From a virus, in IMG/VR virus record IMGVR_UViG_3300037346_000220, positions 1 to 64,000 of that record: DNA of 64,000 nt; one strand, written 5' to 3'. Each line of letters starts with the position of its first letter. Position 1 is the first letter of the stretch. Under the pieces are notes generated by a model, which saw only the letters and a list, made by a program, of their open reading frames with translations, made no database searches and was not told the origin of the DNA. Shown here one piece after another: positions 38,755 through 45,899 of this stretch. Position numbers and translations under genes: made by a program.

Positions 38755-38865
38755 TTAGTTTATCTCGCCATACGCCTCGTAGCAATTTACGCAAGCGGTT
38801 TCACCTTCAACCTCTACAGTTGGAACGGTGTTTGAACATATTTCGCAAAATTTGAAATCAATCAT
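38755..38865 (-). CDS. Tiny zinc-ribbon protein
   Basis: The 36-residue protein has CEICSNTVP and CVNCYEAYG as a four-Cys site. AAAGGAT upstream. Function unknown. Confidence 0.5.
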   Translation of the reverse strand: MIDFKFCEICSNTVPTVEVEGETACVNCYEAYGEIN

Positions 38866-38942
38866 CTTTTACATCCTTTCTATTTATTTCTTTATCTTTA
38901 TTTATACTAGTAGTCTATACCCTACACCCCCAAAAGTCAAGA

Positions 38943-38952
38943 CGACACGCCG
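38943..38952 (-). promoter_or_regulatory. CGGCGTGTCG box, copy 2
   Basis: Followed leftward by TCTTGACT and a TAGACT -10 at 17 bases, so it abuts a -35 element. Confidence 0.5.
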
Positions 38953-38989
38953 TGTTTGGCGAAAGTTCTTTATAACAAAACAGTAACGG

Positions 38990-39139
38990 TTATAGGCTAC
39001 CTAGACGGCTGGCAAAGTCTTCGTTCCAGATCCAGTTCCAGGTATAGCCTAGTGATGCAACCCTAATCAATAGGTAGGCGATGTAAGCTGTGCCTGCTAG
39101 GCAAATGGCGTATACGCTAATTCTTTTTGACTTTGTCAT
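38990..39139 (-). CDS. Small membrane protein
   Basis: The 49-residue protein has a basic start (MTKSKRIS) and one hydrophobic helix (VYAICLAGTAYIAYLLIRV), then a Trp-rich end. AAAGGATAAAG decides ATG 39139. Confidence 0.55.
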   Translation of the reverse strand: MTKSKRISVYAICLAGTAYIAYLLIRVASLGYTWNWIWNEDFASRLGSL

Positions 39140-39166
39140 TTCTTTATCCTTTGTTTGTATATCTAT

Positions 39167-39190
39167 AGCATAGTGCATAGGTGAGACATT
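39167..39190 (-). promoter_or_regulatory. Promoter element of the AATGTC class, degenerate copy 10
   Basis: Leftward AATGTCTCACC then TATGCT, with TTGATA overlapping its 5' side and CGGCGTGTCG (39198-39207) just before that. Confidence 0.55.
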
Positions 39191-39228
39191 ATCAATACGA
39201 CACGCCGAAGAATAGAAAAAAAATACCC

Positions 39229-39324
39229 CTATTGTTCTGGGGTATTCATTTCGGTAACAACACTAGCAATTCCAGCAATAGCGTTGTCATAGTCCTCCCA
39301 AGTATCAAAAGTGAGCGTTATCAT
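39229..39324 (-). CDS. Tiny acidic protein
   Basis: The 31-residue protein (MITLTFDTWEDYDNAIAGIA) is separated from the previous gene by 4 bases, with GAGG upstream. The pattern resembles MKKIFVSKDNDSMVW...NVDNAIAKLEG of the gene at 39709. Function unknown. Confidence 0.45.
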   Translation of the reverse strand: MITLTFDTWEDYDNAIAGIASVVTEMNTPEQ

Positions 39325-39328
39325 TATG

Positions 39329-39493
39329 TTACCAACCTCTCGTTGAACCCAGAGCGTTAGCCATTACCATTAGACCGTTGATGTATTTGATTTCACTATC
39401 ACTAGGGGTATCACCTACGATAGACACTAGTGTTTCTATCTCTACCTCTATCTCTGATAGTGAGAGGGTATCCAATTCTTTGAATCTATTCAT
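39329..39493 (-). CDS. Small acidic helical protein
   Basis: The 54-residue protein (MNRFKELDTLSLSEIEVEIE) is helical. AAAGGAT upstream. Function unknown. Confidence 0.5.
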   Translation of the reverse strand: MNRFKELDTLSLSEIEVEIETLVSIVGDTPSDSEIKYINGLMVMANALGSTRGW

Positions 39494-39519
39494 TATTATC
39501 CTTTACTGTTTATACTATG

Positions 39520-39545
39520 ATACTAACACTAGGGTCAGACACTTT
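39520..39545 (-). promoter_or_regulatory. GTGTCTGACCC promoter element, copy 11
   Basis: Leftward GTGTCTGACCC, 5-6 bases, TAGTAT, directly after the stop codon at 39544-39546. Confidence 0.65.
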
Positions 39546-39678
39546 AGAATGTCTTGCTAAGCTGTAAGTCTATCCACCTAAGCCAAGTTGCACCTACTGG
39601 CTTATTGCCAGACTTGATGCCCTGTAGCACTGTTGAGTAAAACATTTTTTCTTCTTTATTCATTCTTGATTTCTTCAT
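39544..39678 (-). CDS. Small basic protein
   Basis: The 44-residue protein (MKKSRMNKEEKMFYSTVLQG) is very basic, possibly nucleic-acid binding. The stop overlaps promoter element copy 11. Confidence 0.5.
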   Translation of the reverse strand: MKKSRMNKEEKMFYSTVLQGIKSGNKPVGATWLRWIDLQLSKTF

Positions 39679-39684
39679 AGTTCT

Positions 39685-39710
39685 ACCTTACCATAGGGGT
39701 CTGACATTTT
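39685..39710 (-). promoter_or_regulatory. AATGTCAGACCCC promoter element, copy 12
   Basis: Leftward AATGTCAGACCCC, 5 bases, TAAGGT, directly after the stop of the gene at 39709-39849. Confidence 0.68.
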
Positions 39711-39849
39711 AGATGGACTCATTACCAGTTACCATTAGGATGGTGTAGCCCATCCCCTCAAGCTTAGCGATAGCGTTATCAACATTGGCTGGCATTGAAC
39801 CAAACCAAACCATTGAGTCATTGTCCTTGCTTACGAAAATCTTCTTCAT
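39709..39849 (-). CDS. Small hypothetical protein
   Basis: The 46-residue protein (MKKIFVSKDNDSMVWFGSMP) is alternating strand and helix. GGATAGAG upstream. Function unknown. Confidence 0.5.
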   Translation of the reverse strand: MKKIFVSKDNDSMVWFGSMPANVDNAIAKLEGMGYTILMVTGNESI

Positions 39850-40211
39850 TTCTCTATCCTTTATCTTTCTTTGTATAGTTACACTCTACAGGATAGACAT
39901 TCAAAAGTCAACACGACACGCCGATGATTGGAAAACTTTTCTCATAAGGGTGGCACCAGTGTGCTCACTAATTATGCTTGCTTATTCACCCAGATCGTGT
40001 ATCGTACATAACTATAAAATATTCAGATATTGCTAAAAATAGATTTTTTCAGATTTAGGCGGTATACCAATATCCATCATATCTCTGATCTCCAGGGTAT
40101 CTATAACATACACAATATCCCATAGTAGATATAATCTTAATGTCTAGTAAGGATATCCTAAGTATAAACAATATATGGTGCTATCCTTATAGTAAAGAAG
40201 GAGGGGAATAC
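39850..40211. other. AT-rich gap, start of the leftward early block
   Basis: No gene is seen apart from promoters. It holds a degenerate AATGTC-class element (39880-39902) with CGGCGTGTCG at 39914-39923 and a TTGACT -35, and a rightward TATAAT (40130-40135) for the micropeptide at 40212. The leader of that transcript can fold through AAGGATA/TATCCTT. Confidence 0.5.
39880..39902 (-). promoter_or_regulatory. Degenerate AATGTC-class element, copy 13
   Basis: Leftward AATGTCTATCC then TAGAGT/TGTAAC, with TTGACT and CGGCGTGTCG (39914-39923) upstream. Likely the most upstream early leftward promoter of the run. Confidence 0.5.
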
Positions 40212-40262
40212 ATGTCAAAGCCTGAATGCAAGTGCACTAAATGTAAGTGTGGAAAGAACTAA
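40212..40262 (+). CDS. 16-residue cysteine-rich micropeptide
   Basis: MSKPECKCTKCKCGKN has four Cys in a C-x-C-x-x-C-x-C array in a Lys-rich peptide, like a minimal metallothionein or zinc knuckle. AAGAAGGAGGGG before the ATG is among the strongest ribosome sites in the window, and a TATAAT lies 77 bases upstream, which argues that this tiny frame is translated. The same frame continues after the TAA for 34 codons with a hydrophobic end, so read-through is a remote option. Confidence 0.5.
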   Translation: MSKPECKCTKCKCGKN

Positions 40263-40418
40263 GTAATCCACTCATATACAACTAAACATAACAAAATAAT
40301 TAAGGCTGCTGTAGGAGGAATGATCCATAACTCTTTGGTAGTCTTTTTTATTTTATCTACGTAATAACTGTCTAATTCGTTATCAGGATAGCTATGGTAT
40401 TTTCGACGGAACAAGGAA

Positions 40419-40610
40419 TCACTCTTCTTTGATCAAACCAAGCTCAACGAGCTTATCATAGATCAAACCATTACCATGTCTAAGCTCTCCCTGCATAGCG
40501 GAGATAACCTCATCAACCTGATCAGCTGGAATACCATTTGACCACGCTATTTCTTTATTCATCTTATTGATAGCATCAGACATCTCGTCTATAACTGCTT
40601 CTCTATTCAT
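40419..40610 (-). CDS. Small conserved phage protein
   Basis: The 63-residue helical protein (REAVIDEMSDAINKMNKEIA...HGNGLIYDKLVELGLI) is of a type seen in several actinophages. Separated by 3 bases from the DUF6171-like gene. Function unknown. Confidence 0.6.
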   Translation of the reverse strand: MNREAVIDEMSDAINKMNKEIAWSNGIPADQVDEVISAMQGELRHGNGLIYDKLVELGLIKEE

Positions 40611-40613
40611 CTC

Positions 40614-40820
40614 TTACCACTTTCCCACTGGACATTTAGCTGCTAATAGTGTTGTCTTTAATCTCATAAAGCATCCACACTTTTTACATTTCTGAGCTTT
40701 ACTATTAAAGTGTTCACAGAGTTTACAGATAGCCATTCTCTCATCGTATAAGTCCTTATCGCTTCTTGGTTGCTTAGGATTAAATAGATCGGAAAATGAT
40801 ACATCATCATCGTTACCCAT
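40614..40820 (-). CDS. DUF6171-like zinc-ribbon protein
   Basis: The 68-residue protein has CKLCEHF...CKKCGCFMRLKT...CPVGKW, the C-x-x-C...C-x-x-C-x-C...CP-x-x-W pattern shared with genes at 48520 and 60373. TATACT ends 6 nt before ATG 40820, so an earlier in-frame start at 40850 is rejected and the mRNA is predicted to be leaderless. The family is often next to structural genes in phages; function unknown. Confidence 0.7.
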   Translation of the reverse strand: MGNDDDVSFSDLFNPKQPRSDKDLYDERMAICKLCEHFNSKAQKCKKCGCFMRLKTTLLAAKCPVGKW

Positions 40821-40962
40821 GGTTATAGTATACACCATCAGATACCCCACCGCTTTCGTCTTTACTATTTTTTTAATATTTATTAGACATATGTTGGTGG
40901 GAATACTGATTGAGGATCTCTATATCGTCGAACTTAAACGCCGACTCAAATCCGCCGAGTAC

Positions 40963-41853
40963 CTAAGCGAAGAACTCATCGCCGAACTTAGCTATCGCCT
41001 CTTGGTGGAAAGCATCAGCGTATGACATATGATCTAAAATGCCAGGGTGCGCATCGGCGCCTATTCCATCCGCAGCGAATAACCAGAACTCTTCCTGCCC
41101 AGGCTCTGGGTCCTCAAACTTGTCGCCAAAATAGGCCTCTCCGTATTTTTTCCTGTATGAAAAGTAGCTGTTTAAGCGTTTGGTTTTATTTAGCTCATGT
41201 TCAAATCCTGGATCCCAAGTAGTATACATTAGTGGCACACCGACGGCTTCGAGGTACATCTCAAGCTGTTTGGCTTCGTTCATAAAATCACTCATTAAGT
41301 TCTTGTTCGTAATAACAGAGTTTACGATGTCTAATTCTTCTTGGTTCTCTAGTGGCTGTTCTGTTGAGGGCACAAATACCTCTAAACTGTATGGAGCAGT
41401 CGTCAATCTACCGTTATCAATGTCTATAGAATAATACCTGCTTACATTTGGTAACAAAAGCATAACAATTTTAGGTTTACCGTAACGATTAATGTATTTG
41501 TACACATCTTGGAAGATTCTAGAACAAGAATTTCCTGGTGCGGAAACATCAGCAAGATATTTTGCAGACAGCTTATCCTTTAACAGAGTAGACCACCTAA
41601 CATTTTCTTCCAGTCCCAATCCAAAAGTAACAGAACACCCACCAACGTAAATTGTATCCTTAGAAACTAAATTGTCAAAGTCCTCAGATCGGTATCCTTG
41701 CTTGTTAACAAAATATTCTATTGTTGCTCTAGAATGCTCAACGATATGCGAATCTCTTATCTGTCCGCCAACAGAATGAATGGGGAAGGGTATATCGAGA
41801 TAAATATCAAGCGAGTGACCCTTGTGTTTACCGTGTTTTTCCCTATGTAACAT
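40963..41853 (-). CDS. SGNH/GDSL-like hydrolase (second copy)
   Basis: The 296-residue protein has nucleophile block GGCSVTFGLG (Ser74), NVSRYYS, and D267-A-H269-P-G near the end; it is a paralogue of 2218-3132. It has no signal peptide. TATAAT (41859-41864) lies 5 nt before the ATG. It is isolated from the glycan clusters, next to the early block. Confidence 0.62.
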   Translation of the reverse strand: MLHREKHGKHKGHSLDIYLDIPFPIHSVGGQIRDSHIVEHSRATIEYFVNKQGYRSEDFDNLVSKDTIYVGGCSVTFGLGLEENVRWSTLLKDKLSAKYLADVSAPGNSCSRIFQDVYKYINRYGKPKIVMLLLPNVSRYYSIDIDNGRLTTAPYSLEVFVPSTEQPLENQEELDIVNSVITNKNLMSDFMNEAKQLEMYLEAVGVPLMYTTWDPGFEHELNKTKRLNSYFSYRKKYGEAYFGDKFEDPEPGQEEFWLFAADGIGADAHPGILDHMSYADAFHQEAIAKFGDEFFA

Positions 41854-41858
41854 AGTCT

Positions 41859-41884
41859 ATTATACCAAAAAAACCCCTTATACT
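41859..41884. promoter_or_regulatory. Divergent -10 elements before the SGNH and DUF2746-like genes
   Basis: Leftward TATAAT (41859-41864) and rightward TATACT (41879-41884) are separated by 14 bases, each within 10 nt of a start codon. Confidence 0.6.
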
Positions 41885-41894
41885 TGTTACTATC

Positions 41895-42176
41895 ATGACA
41901 AACCTCGAGAGCCTTAACTATGTAGTAGCAATATCAGTAGGATTAGGCACTACAATCTCGATGCTAGGTCTTGCGATAAGATGGATGGTTAAACACTACC
42001 TAGAGGAAATTAAGCACGAGCTTAAGCCAAACGGCGGAGGATCAATAAAGGACCAGGTTAACCGTTTAGAACAAAGAATGGATGAAGCAGATGATAAGCG
42101 ACAAGCAATGCATAAAAAAATAGATAACTTATATACATTAATGATCGAATACATTGGAAACAAAAAAGAACACTAG
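41895..42176 (+). CDS. DUF2746-like membrane coiled-coil protein
   Basis: The 93-residue protein has a membrane helix (about 7-32), then ELKPNGGGSIKDQVNRLEQRMDEADDKR, which is the DUF2746-type signature of small actinophage membrane proteins near lysis or tail genes, and a coiled coil. Function not established. Confidence 0.65.
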   Translation: MTNLESLNYVVAISVGLGTTISMLGLAIRWMVKHYLEEIKHELKPNGGGSIKDQVNRLEQRMDEADDKRQAMHKKIDNLYTLMIEYIGNKKEH

Positions 42177-42300
42177 ATAATTATATATAACTACTATATA
42201 ATATAGAACCTAATAAGTAATAAAACCTAACTAGCTATATTAGAACCTAATTAATAATAAATATATGGTAGCACAGATTTTGATCTTGTCAACACTTATT

Positions 42301-42341
42301 TTGATAACAATATTATAACTATTAGATAACAGACTTATAAC
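42301..42341. repeat. Four ATAAC repeats at 11-base spacing
   Basis: TAAC begins at 42305, 42316, 42327 and 42338, within GATAAC, TATAAC, GATAAC and TATAAC. The spacing of exactly 11 matches the cluster at 38565-38606. Confidence 0.55.
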
Positions 42342-42375
42342 AAGCCTTCTATTACTTGATGTGATATACTTTAAT

Positions 42376-42434
42376 AGCTGGTATCTAGGAGGTCTCTCAT
42401 ACCCACCCTTCTAGGTATCAGCTTTTATTTTTTT
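42376..42434 (+). terminator. Strong terminator or small RNA
   Basis: GCTGGTATCTAGGAGG (42377-42392) pairs with CCTTCTAGGTATCAGC (42407-42422) over 16 uninterrupted base pairs including G-U pairs, with a 14-base loop and a T-rich tail. An extended -10 (TGATATACT, 42362-42370) places a transcription start at the first base of the stem, so this may also be a free-standing RNA of about 60 nt. Confidence 0.8.
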
Positions 42435-42485
42435 CAATACCGTTACCTCTTGATTTTTATTTAAGCATGTTATAATATAACTACT

Positions 42486-42872
42486 ATGACTTCACTTTGC
42501 TCTCCTGAAATGCTTGGCGCTAACCCTGCTATTCTTAAATGGGACATTGTTAGAGGAGATACCTCTCCCCTGAGGATTGAGTTTTATCAAAATGATGAAG
42601 TAACTTTTTACGACATGACTGGCTGGACCTACCAAGCGTCTGCTTATGACTACAAAGGTGACGCCATTGATGAGCTAGACGTCGTTGCTGGAGAAGGATT
42701 TATAGAGATTAGTGCCTCGGCAGCTGTTACAGCCCTCTGGGGAACTGGTTATAATAAGATTGTTGCAGAGCTACCTTTTGACCTACAGATAACCATTGAC
42801 GAAACTACAGTTTGGACTCCTGTCATAGGAACAATCTCTGTAATCGGAGATGTGACGGGAAGCGCTCTCTGA
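42486..42872 (+). CDS. Fibre/baseplate beta-sandwich protein
   Basis: The 128-residue protein begins with VRGDTSPLRIEF and MTGWTYQASAYD, a beta-sandwich N-terminal domain of BppU/LtfC type, and is a paralogue of the genes at 44872 and 49418. It opens the rightward adsorption operon. Likely a tail or baseplate accessory domain. TATAAT lies 9 nt before the ATG. Confidence 0.65.
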   Translation: MTSLCSPEMLGANPAILKWDIVRGDTSPLRIEFYQNDEVTFYDMTGWTYQASAYDYKGDAIDELDVVAGEGFIEISASAAVTALWGTGYNKIVAELPFDLQITIDETTVWTPVIGTISVIGDVTGSAL

Positions 42873-43852
42873 TGGTTGCAAAAATAAAGATTATTCCACT
42901 TCCAGGCTCTTCTGGCCCAGATTCCCCTCTCGTAATGTCAAAATTCAAGATTGTCCCTATGCCAGGACAACAAGGCCAACCAGGACCCACAGGATCTAGA
43001 GGATACAAAGGTGAGGTTGGATCCACGGGTCCTCAAGGACCTCAAGGCCCAACTGGAGAAGACAGCAATGTGGAGGGCCCACAAGGATTAACTGGCAACG
43101 AAGGTCTTCAGGGAGTACAGGGAAACACAGGTCTAACGGGTGCCGACAGCACTGTCGTAGGACCCGAAGGACTAGCTGGTGAACGGGGGATTCAAGGCAT
43201 CCAAGGTGATATCGGAAACACTGGTCCAATCAGCCTCATACCAGGCCCACAAGGACCACAGGGAGAAGCAGGATTAGATAGCACCGTCGAGGGTCCTAGA
43301 GGCGCTGACAGTACCGTTGAAGGCCCACAAGGCGTACAGGGTGAGCAGGGAAACACTGGCCCAATAAGCACCGTCCCAGGTCCACAGGGTAATGAAGGAA
43401 TTCAGGGAGACCAAGGTCTTAAAGGAGATCAAGGTCTTCAAGGGCTTATCGGAGCTACTGGTGCAACGGGTATTACTTGGCAAGGCCTCTGGGATGCGAC
43501 CAGAGATTACATAAGTAACGACTCAGTCTTTAAAAATGGAGCTTCTTGGTTTGCATCTGGAGACCCAGCAGTTGGAGAGGTACCAGACTCAAATGCTGAG
43601 CACTGGTATCCTTTAGCTCTACAAGGCGTGCAGGGATTGCAGGGTTCCGTAGGAGCAACATCTACGGTAGCAGGGCCATCGGGTGCTGACAAGCTAAACG
43701 TCGTAAACGTTGCTGGTGTAGCTGCCTTAAGCCCCGTCTACGGCGGTCTATCACACGTTGCTGCCTACTCTGACCTAGAGTATGACTGTGTGACTCCAGG
43801 AGTAATTGCCATTACGGCTGCTCCAGGTATACAGTATATAGATATGACCTAA
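42872..43852 (+). CDS. Collagen-like tail fibre protein
   Basis: The 326-residue protein has a short KIKIIPLPG and KFKIVPMPG N-terminal part, a long run of Gly-X-Y triplets (about residues 30-200) rich in GPQGPQGP and interrupted by regular GADSTV spacers, then a compact C-terminal domain (TWQGLWDATRDYISNDSVF, a carbohydrate-binding-like segment) and a beta-rich end. It should form a collagen-like triple helix in the fibre. ATG 42872 overlaps the previous stop; an upstream start would lie in the preceding gene. Confidence 0.85.
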   Translation: MVAKIKIIPLPGSSGPDSPLVMSKFKIVPMPGQQGQPGPTGSRGYKGEVGSTGPQGPQGPTGEDSNVEGPQGLTGNEGLQGVQGNTGLTGADSTVVGPEGLAGERGIQGIQGDIGNTGPISLIPGPQGPQGEAGLDSTVEGPRGADSTVEGPQGVQGEQGNTGPISTVPGPQGNEGIQGDQGLKGDQGLQGLIGATGATGITWQGLWDATRDYISNDSVFKNGASWFASGDPAVGEVPDSNAEHWYPLALQGVQGLQGSVGATSTVAGPSGADKLNVVNVAGVAALSPVYGGLSHVAAYSDLEYDCVTPGVIAITAAPGIQYIDMT

Positions 43853-43869
43853 TATAAAGGAAAGCATAA

Positions 43870-44088
43870 ATGCCAAAAATTAAAATAGTGCCGTTTCCAG
43901 GAGTCTTAGGACCTCGTGGTGCAACAGGAGCTCAAGGTATTCAGGGAGAGGTTGGCCTTACGGGGCCAATCGGATCCGTTGCCTCTCCCTACGTTCCTTC
44001 AGAGCCTTCAGACTGGATGGAACCTCAGCCTACAACAATTGCTACAGCTTTAGACCAAATAGCTTCAAGACTTTCAGCTATAGAGTAG
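43870..44088 (+). CDS. Small collagen-like protein
   Basis: The 72-residue protein has KIKIVPFPGVLGPRGATGAQ at the start, the same leader as the large collagen-like protein, about six Gly-X-Y triplets, then a helical end. AAAGGAAA upstream. Probably a fibre adaptor. Confidence 0.7.
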   Translation: MPKIKIVPFPGVLGPRGATGAQGIQGEVGLTGPIGSVASPYVPSEPSDWMEPQPTTIATALDQIASRLSAIE

Positions 44089-44130
44089 AACACCCTAAGG
44101 ATATCTTGAATAGTCTGAGATAATATATCT

Positions 44131-44853
44131 ATGATATCTAAAGAGATGGATTTTCCTTCCTCAAAAAAGACAAGGTATGTCGATCAAGTAGCTCAGGCTA
44201 ACACCTTAGAGCCTTCTGTTGTCACCTACCTTCCCGTTCCAGGTCCAGTAGGTCCAAAAGGTGACACAGGAAATATAGGAAGCCAAGGGCCCATAGGCCT
44301 TCCAGGAAAAGATGGAAAAACTGGACCTAAAGGCAAAGAAGGAAATCCAGGAAAAGATGCACCTGGTCATCTCCCCTCTTCGGGCCAGGGTATAGGGTGG
44401 GCTAGGTATTCTCCTAAAAAAATAGAAGAGGTTATTACTGGAGCAACAAGAGGGACTGACGGCTGGGTAGACTTATCCTTTAAAACATCGAATACCGTAG
44501 AGTTTAATAACTTTTTGCCACTAGGCTCTGCAGGACTTTATTCTCCAGGCTCAAGAAGACTTAACTTCAAAGGTTTAAAAATAGGGGCAAGAGTTTCTGT
44601 GACCTACAAGCTTTCAGTCACAACCTTAAGCCCCAATACCGAAATCATATTGAGATCTTATTTCCCACAAACAAAGAAGCAAGTCCTTACCTTGGTAGGC
44701 ACTACAAAATATGTTCACACTTACAGTTTTGACGTAACTCAGGACTTCGTAATTGAAAACGAGTCTGATCGAGTGTCAGGAGCAATCCCAGAAATGCTAA
44801 CTGATATGAGCGCAATGGCCTCACTTGAAAGTGTCACTATTTTTGTATCTTAA
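44131..44853 (+). CDS. Collagen-like fibre protein with beta-sandwich C-terminus
   Basis: The 240-residue protein has residues 38-80 as Gly-X-Y triplets rich in Pro and Lys (GPKGDTGNIG, GKDGKTGPKG). The C-terminal 150 residues are a beta-rich globular domain, probably the tip. GATAAT with a TGA extension ends 6 nt before the ATG. Lys-rich triplets are notable given the oxygenases encoded nearby. Confidence 0.78.
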   Translation: MISKEMDFPSSKKTRYVDQVAQANTLEPSVVTYLPVPGPVGPKGDTGNIGSQGPIGLPGKDGKTGPKGKEGNPGKDAPGHLPSSGQGIGWARYSPKKIEEVITGATRGTDGWVDLSFKTSNTVEFNNFLPLGSAGLYSPGSRRLNFKGLKIGARVSVTYKLSVTTLSPNTEIILRSYFPQTKKQVLTLVGTTKYVHTYSFDVTQDFVIENESDRVSGAIPEMLTDMSAMASLESVTIFVS

Positions 44854-44871
44854 CATGCTATAATAATAGCT

Positions 44872-45249
44872 ATGGCATTTCCAGGAACCTATAACATAGC
44901 TTACTACAAAGGTGACACCTTTGAATTTAGAATATACCCCAAAGACTCTTCAGGAGCAGTATTTCCACTAGATGGTTATGACTTATCTGCAGGGGTAAAA
45001 TTTACGATTGCTCCCTCCCGAGGTTCTTCAGGAGCTGCTAGCCAAATTGAAGCTTTTGCAGAAATTTCAATAGACAGAACCTATATTTCATGTGCAATCC
45101 TACCCAGCTCTGGTAACCTCCTTAATGCCCTATCTCAGTACGTGTATGACATAGAGATTTCAAAAGTAGGAGTATCGGACTACGACTTTACCTACACACT
45201 TCTTACAGGAACACTTTCAGTAACTGACCAGGTAACAGGAGCAGTCTAG
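44872..45249 (+). CDS. Fibre/baseplate beta-sandwich protein
   Basis: The 125-residue protein starts YKGDTFEFRIYPKDSSG and contains LDGYDLSAGVKFTIA; it is the second paralogue of the BppU/LtfC-like domain. TATAAT with a TGC extension lies 7 nt before the ATG. The stop overlaps the next GTG. Confidence 0.68.
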   Translation: MAFPGTYNIAYYKGDTFEFRIYPKDSSGAVFPLDGYDLSAGVKFTIAPSRGSSGAASQIEAFAEISIDRTYISCAILPSSGNLLNALSQYVYDIEISKVGVSDYDFTYTLLTGTLSVTDQVTGAV

Positions 45250-45899
45250 TGGTCGACGTAGTCCTTGCCACCAACGACCTAACAGTACTTGGAGGACCAT
45301 CCTCTTTGACAGTTAATGTGGACATTGGCACACAGGGAAAACGTGGAAGCTTTATCTTTACTGGAGACGGGAAACCAGACGACCCAAACACAGAGCTAGG
45401 GTTCGTTGCTGCCATCAATGATCTCTACATAAACCTAAAGCCAGCAGACACAGAATACCTTTTCCTGTATCAGTATACATCTGTAAATGGAGTAGCCTCT
45501 TGGCAAAGGACGATTAGGATTGTTCCTAATACAGCCTTGTATAACCCACTAATAAATTTTGTAAGCGGTCAAGCGGTCTACGAACTTAATGGAATACAGA
45601 TTCCGACAATTCTGTTCCCCTTAGCGACATTCTTTTCTATTGATATACTTGGAGACATTGAAGCCTTAGACTTTAGTATTCAGCACAATATTCTTTGTTC
45701 AAACCCCGTGGCCTCAGGCCTTACGGTTTCTGACATTACTGCCACATATGAATTCAGTGGAGTTACAGTTCCACTAGGTAGTAGTCACTTGCCTCTTTCC
45801 CTGGTAGCTCAAGAGTTACATCCAACAAATGGCTGGCAGCCTCTTAACGGTGAATACTACGTACACACATTCATAACTATTGGAGGCCGAGCAACATAA
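45249..45899 (+). CDS. Minor tail / fibre-associated protein
   Basis: The 216-residue beta-rich protein with IGTQGKRGSFIFTGDGKPDDP near the start, a short collagen-like or fibre-attachment segment seen in actinophage fibres. GTG start overlapping the previous stop. No enzymatic motif. Confidence 0.6.
   Translation: MVDVVLATNDLTVLGGPSSLTVNVDIGTQGKRGSFIFTGDGKPDDPNTELGFVAAINDLYINLKPADTEYLFLYQYTSVNGVASWQRTIRIVPNTALYNPLINFVSGQAVYELNGIQIPTILFPLATFFSIDILGDIEALDFSIQHNILCSNPVASGLTVSDITATYEFSGVTVPLGSSHLPLSLVAQELHPTNGWQPLNGEYYVHTFITIGGRAT

Larger units (their letters stand above)
42177..42485. other. AT-rich intergenic region with phased repeats, terminator and promoter
   Basis: No gene is seen. In order it holds an AT-rich run, four TAAC repeats (42301-42341), an extended -10 and long hairpin (42365-42434), and the promoter of the tail operon (TATAAT 42471-42476). 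Confidence 0.6.

Noticed and set aside
31982-39902. CRISPR array or tRNA cluster suggested by the regular repeats
   Set aside because: The repeats are 13 bases, unevenly spaced by whole genes and tied to -10 elements; there are no spacers of constant length and no cloverleaf or T-arm sequence.
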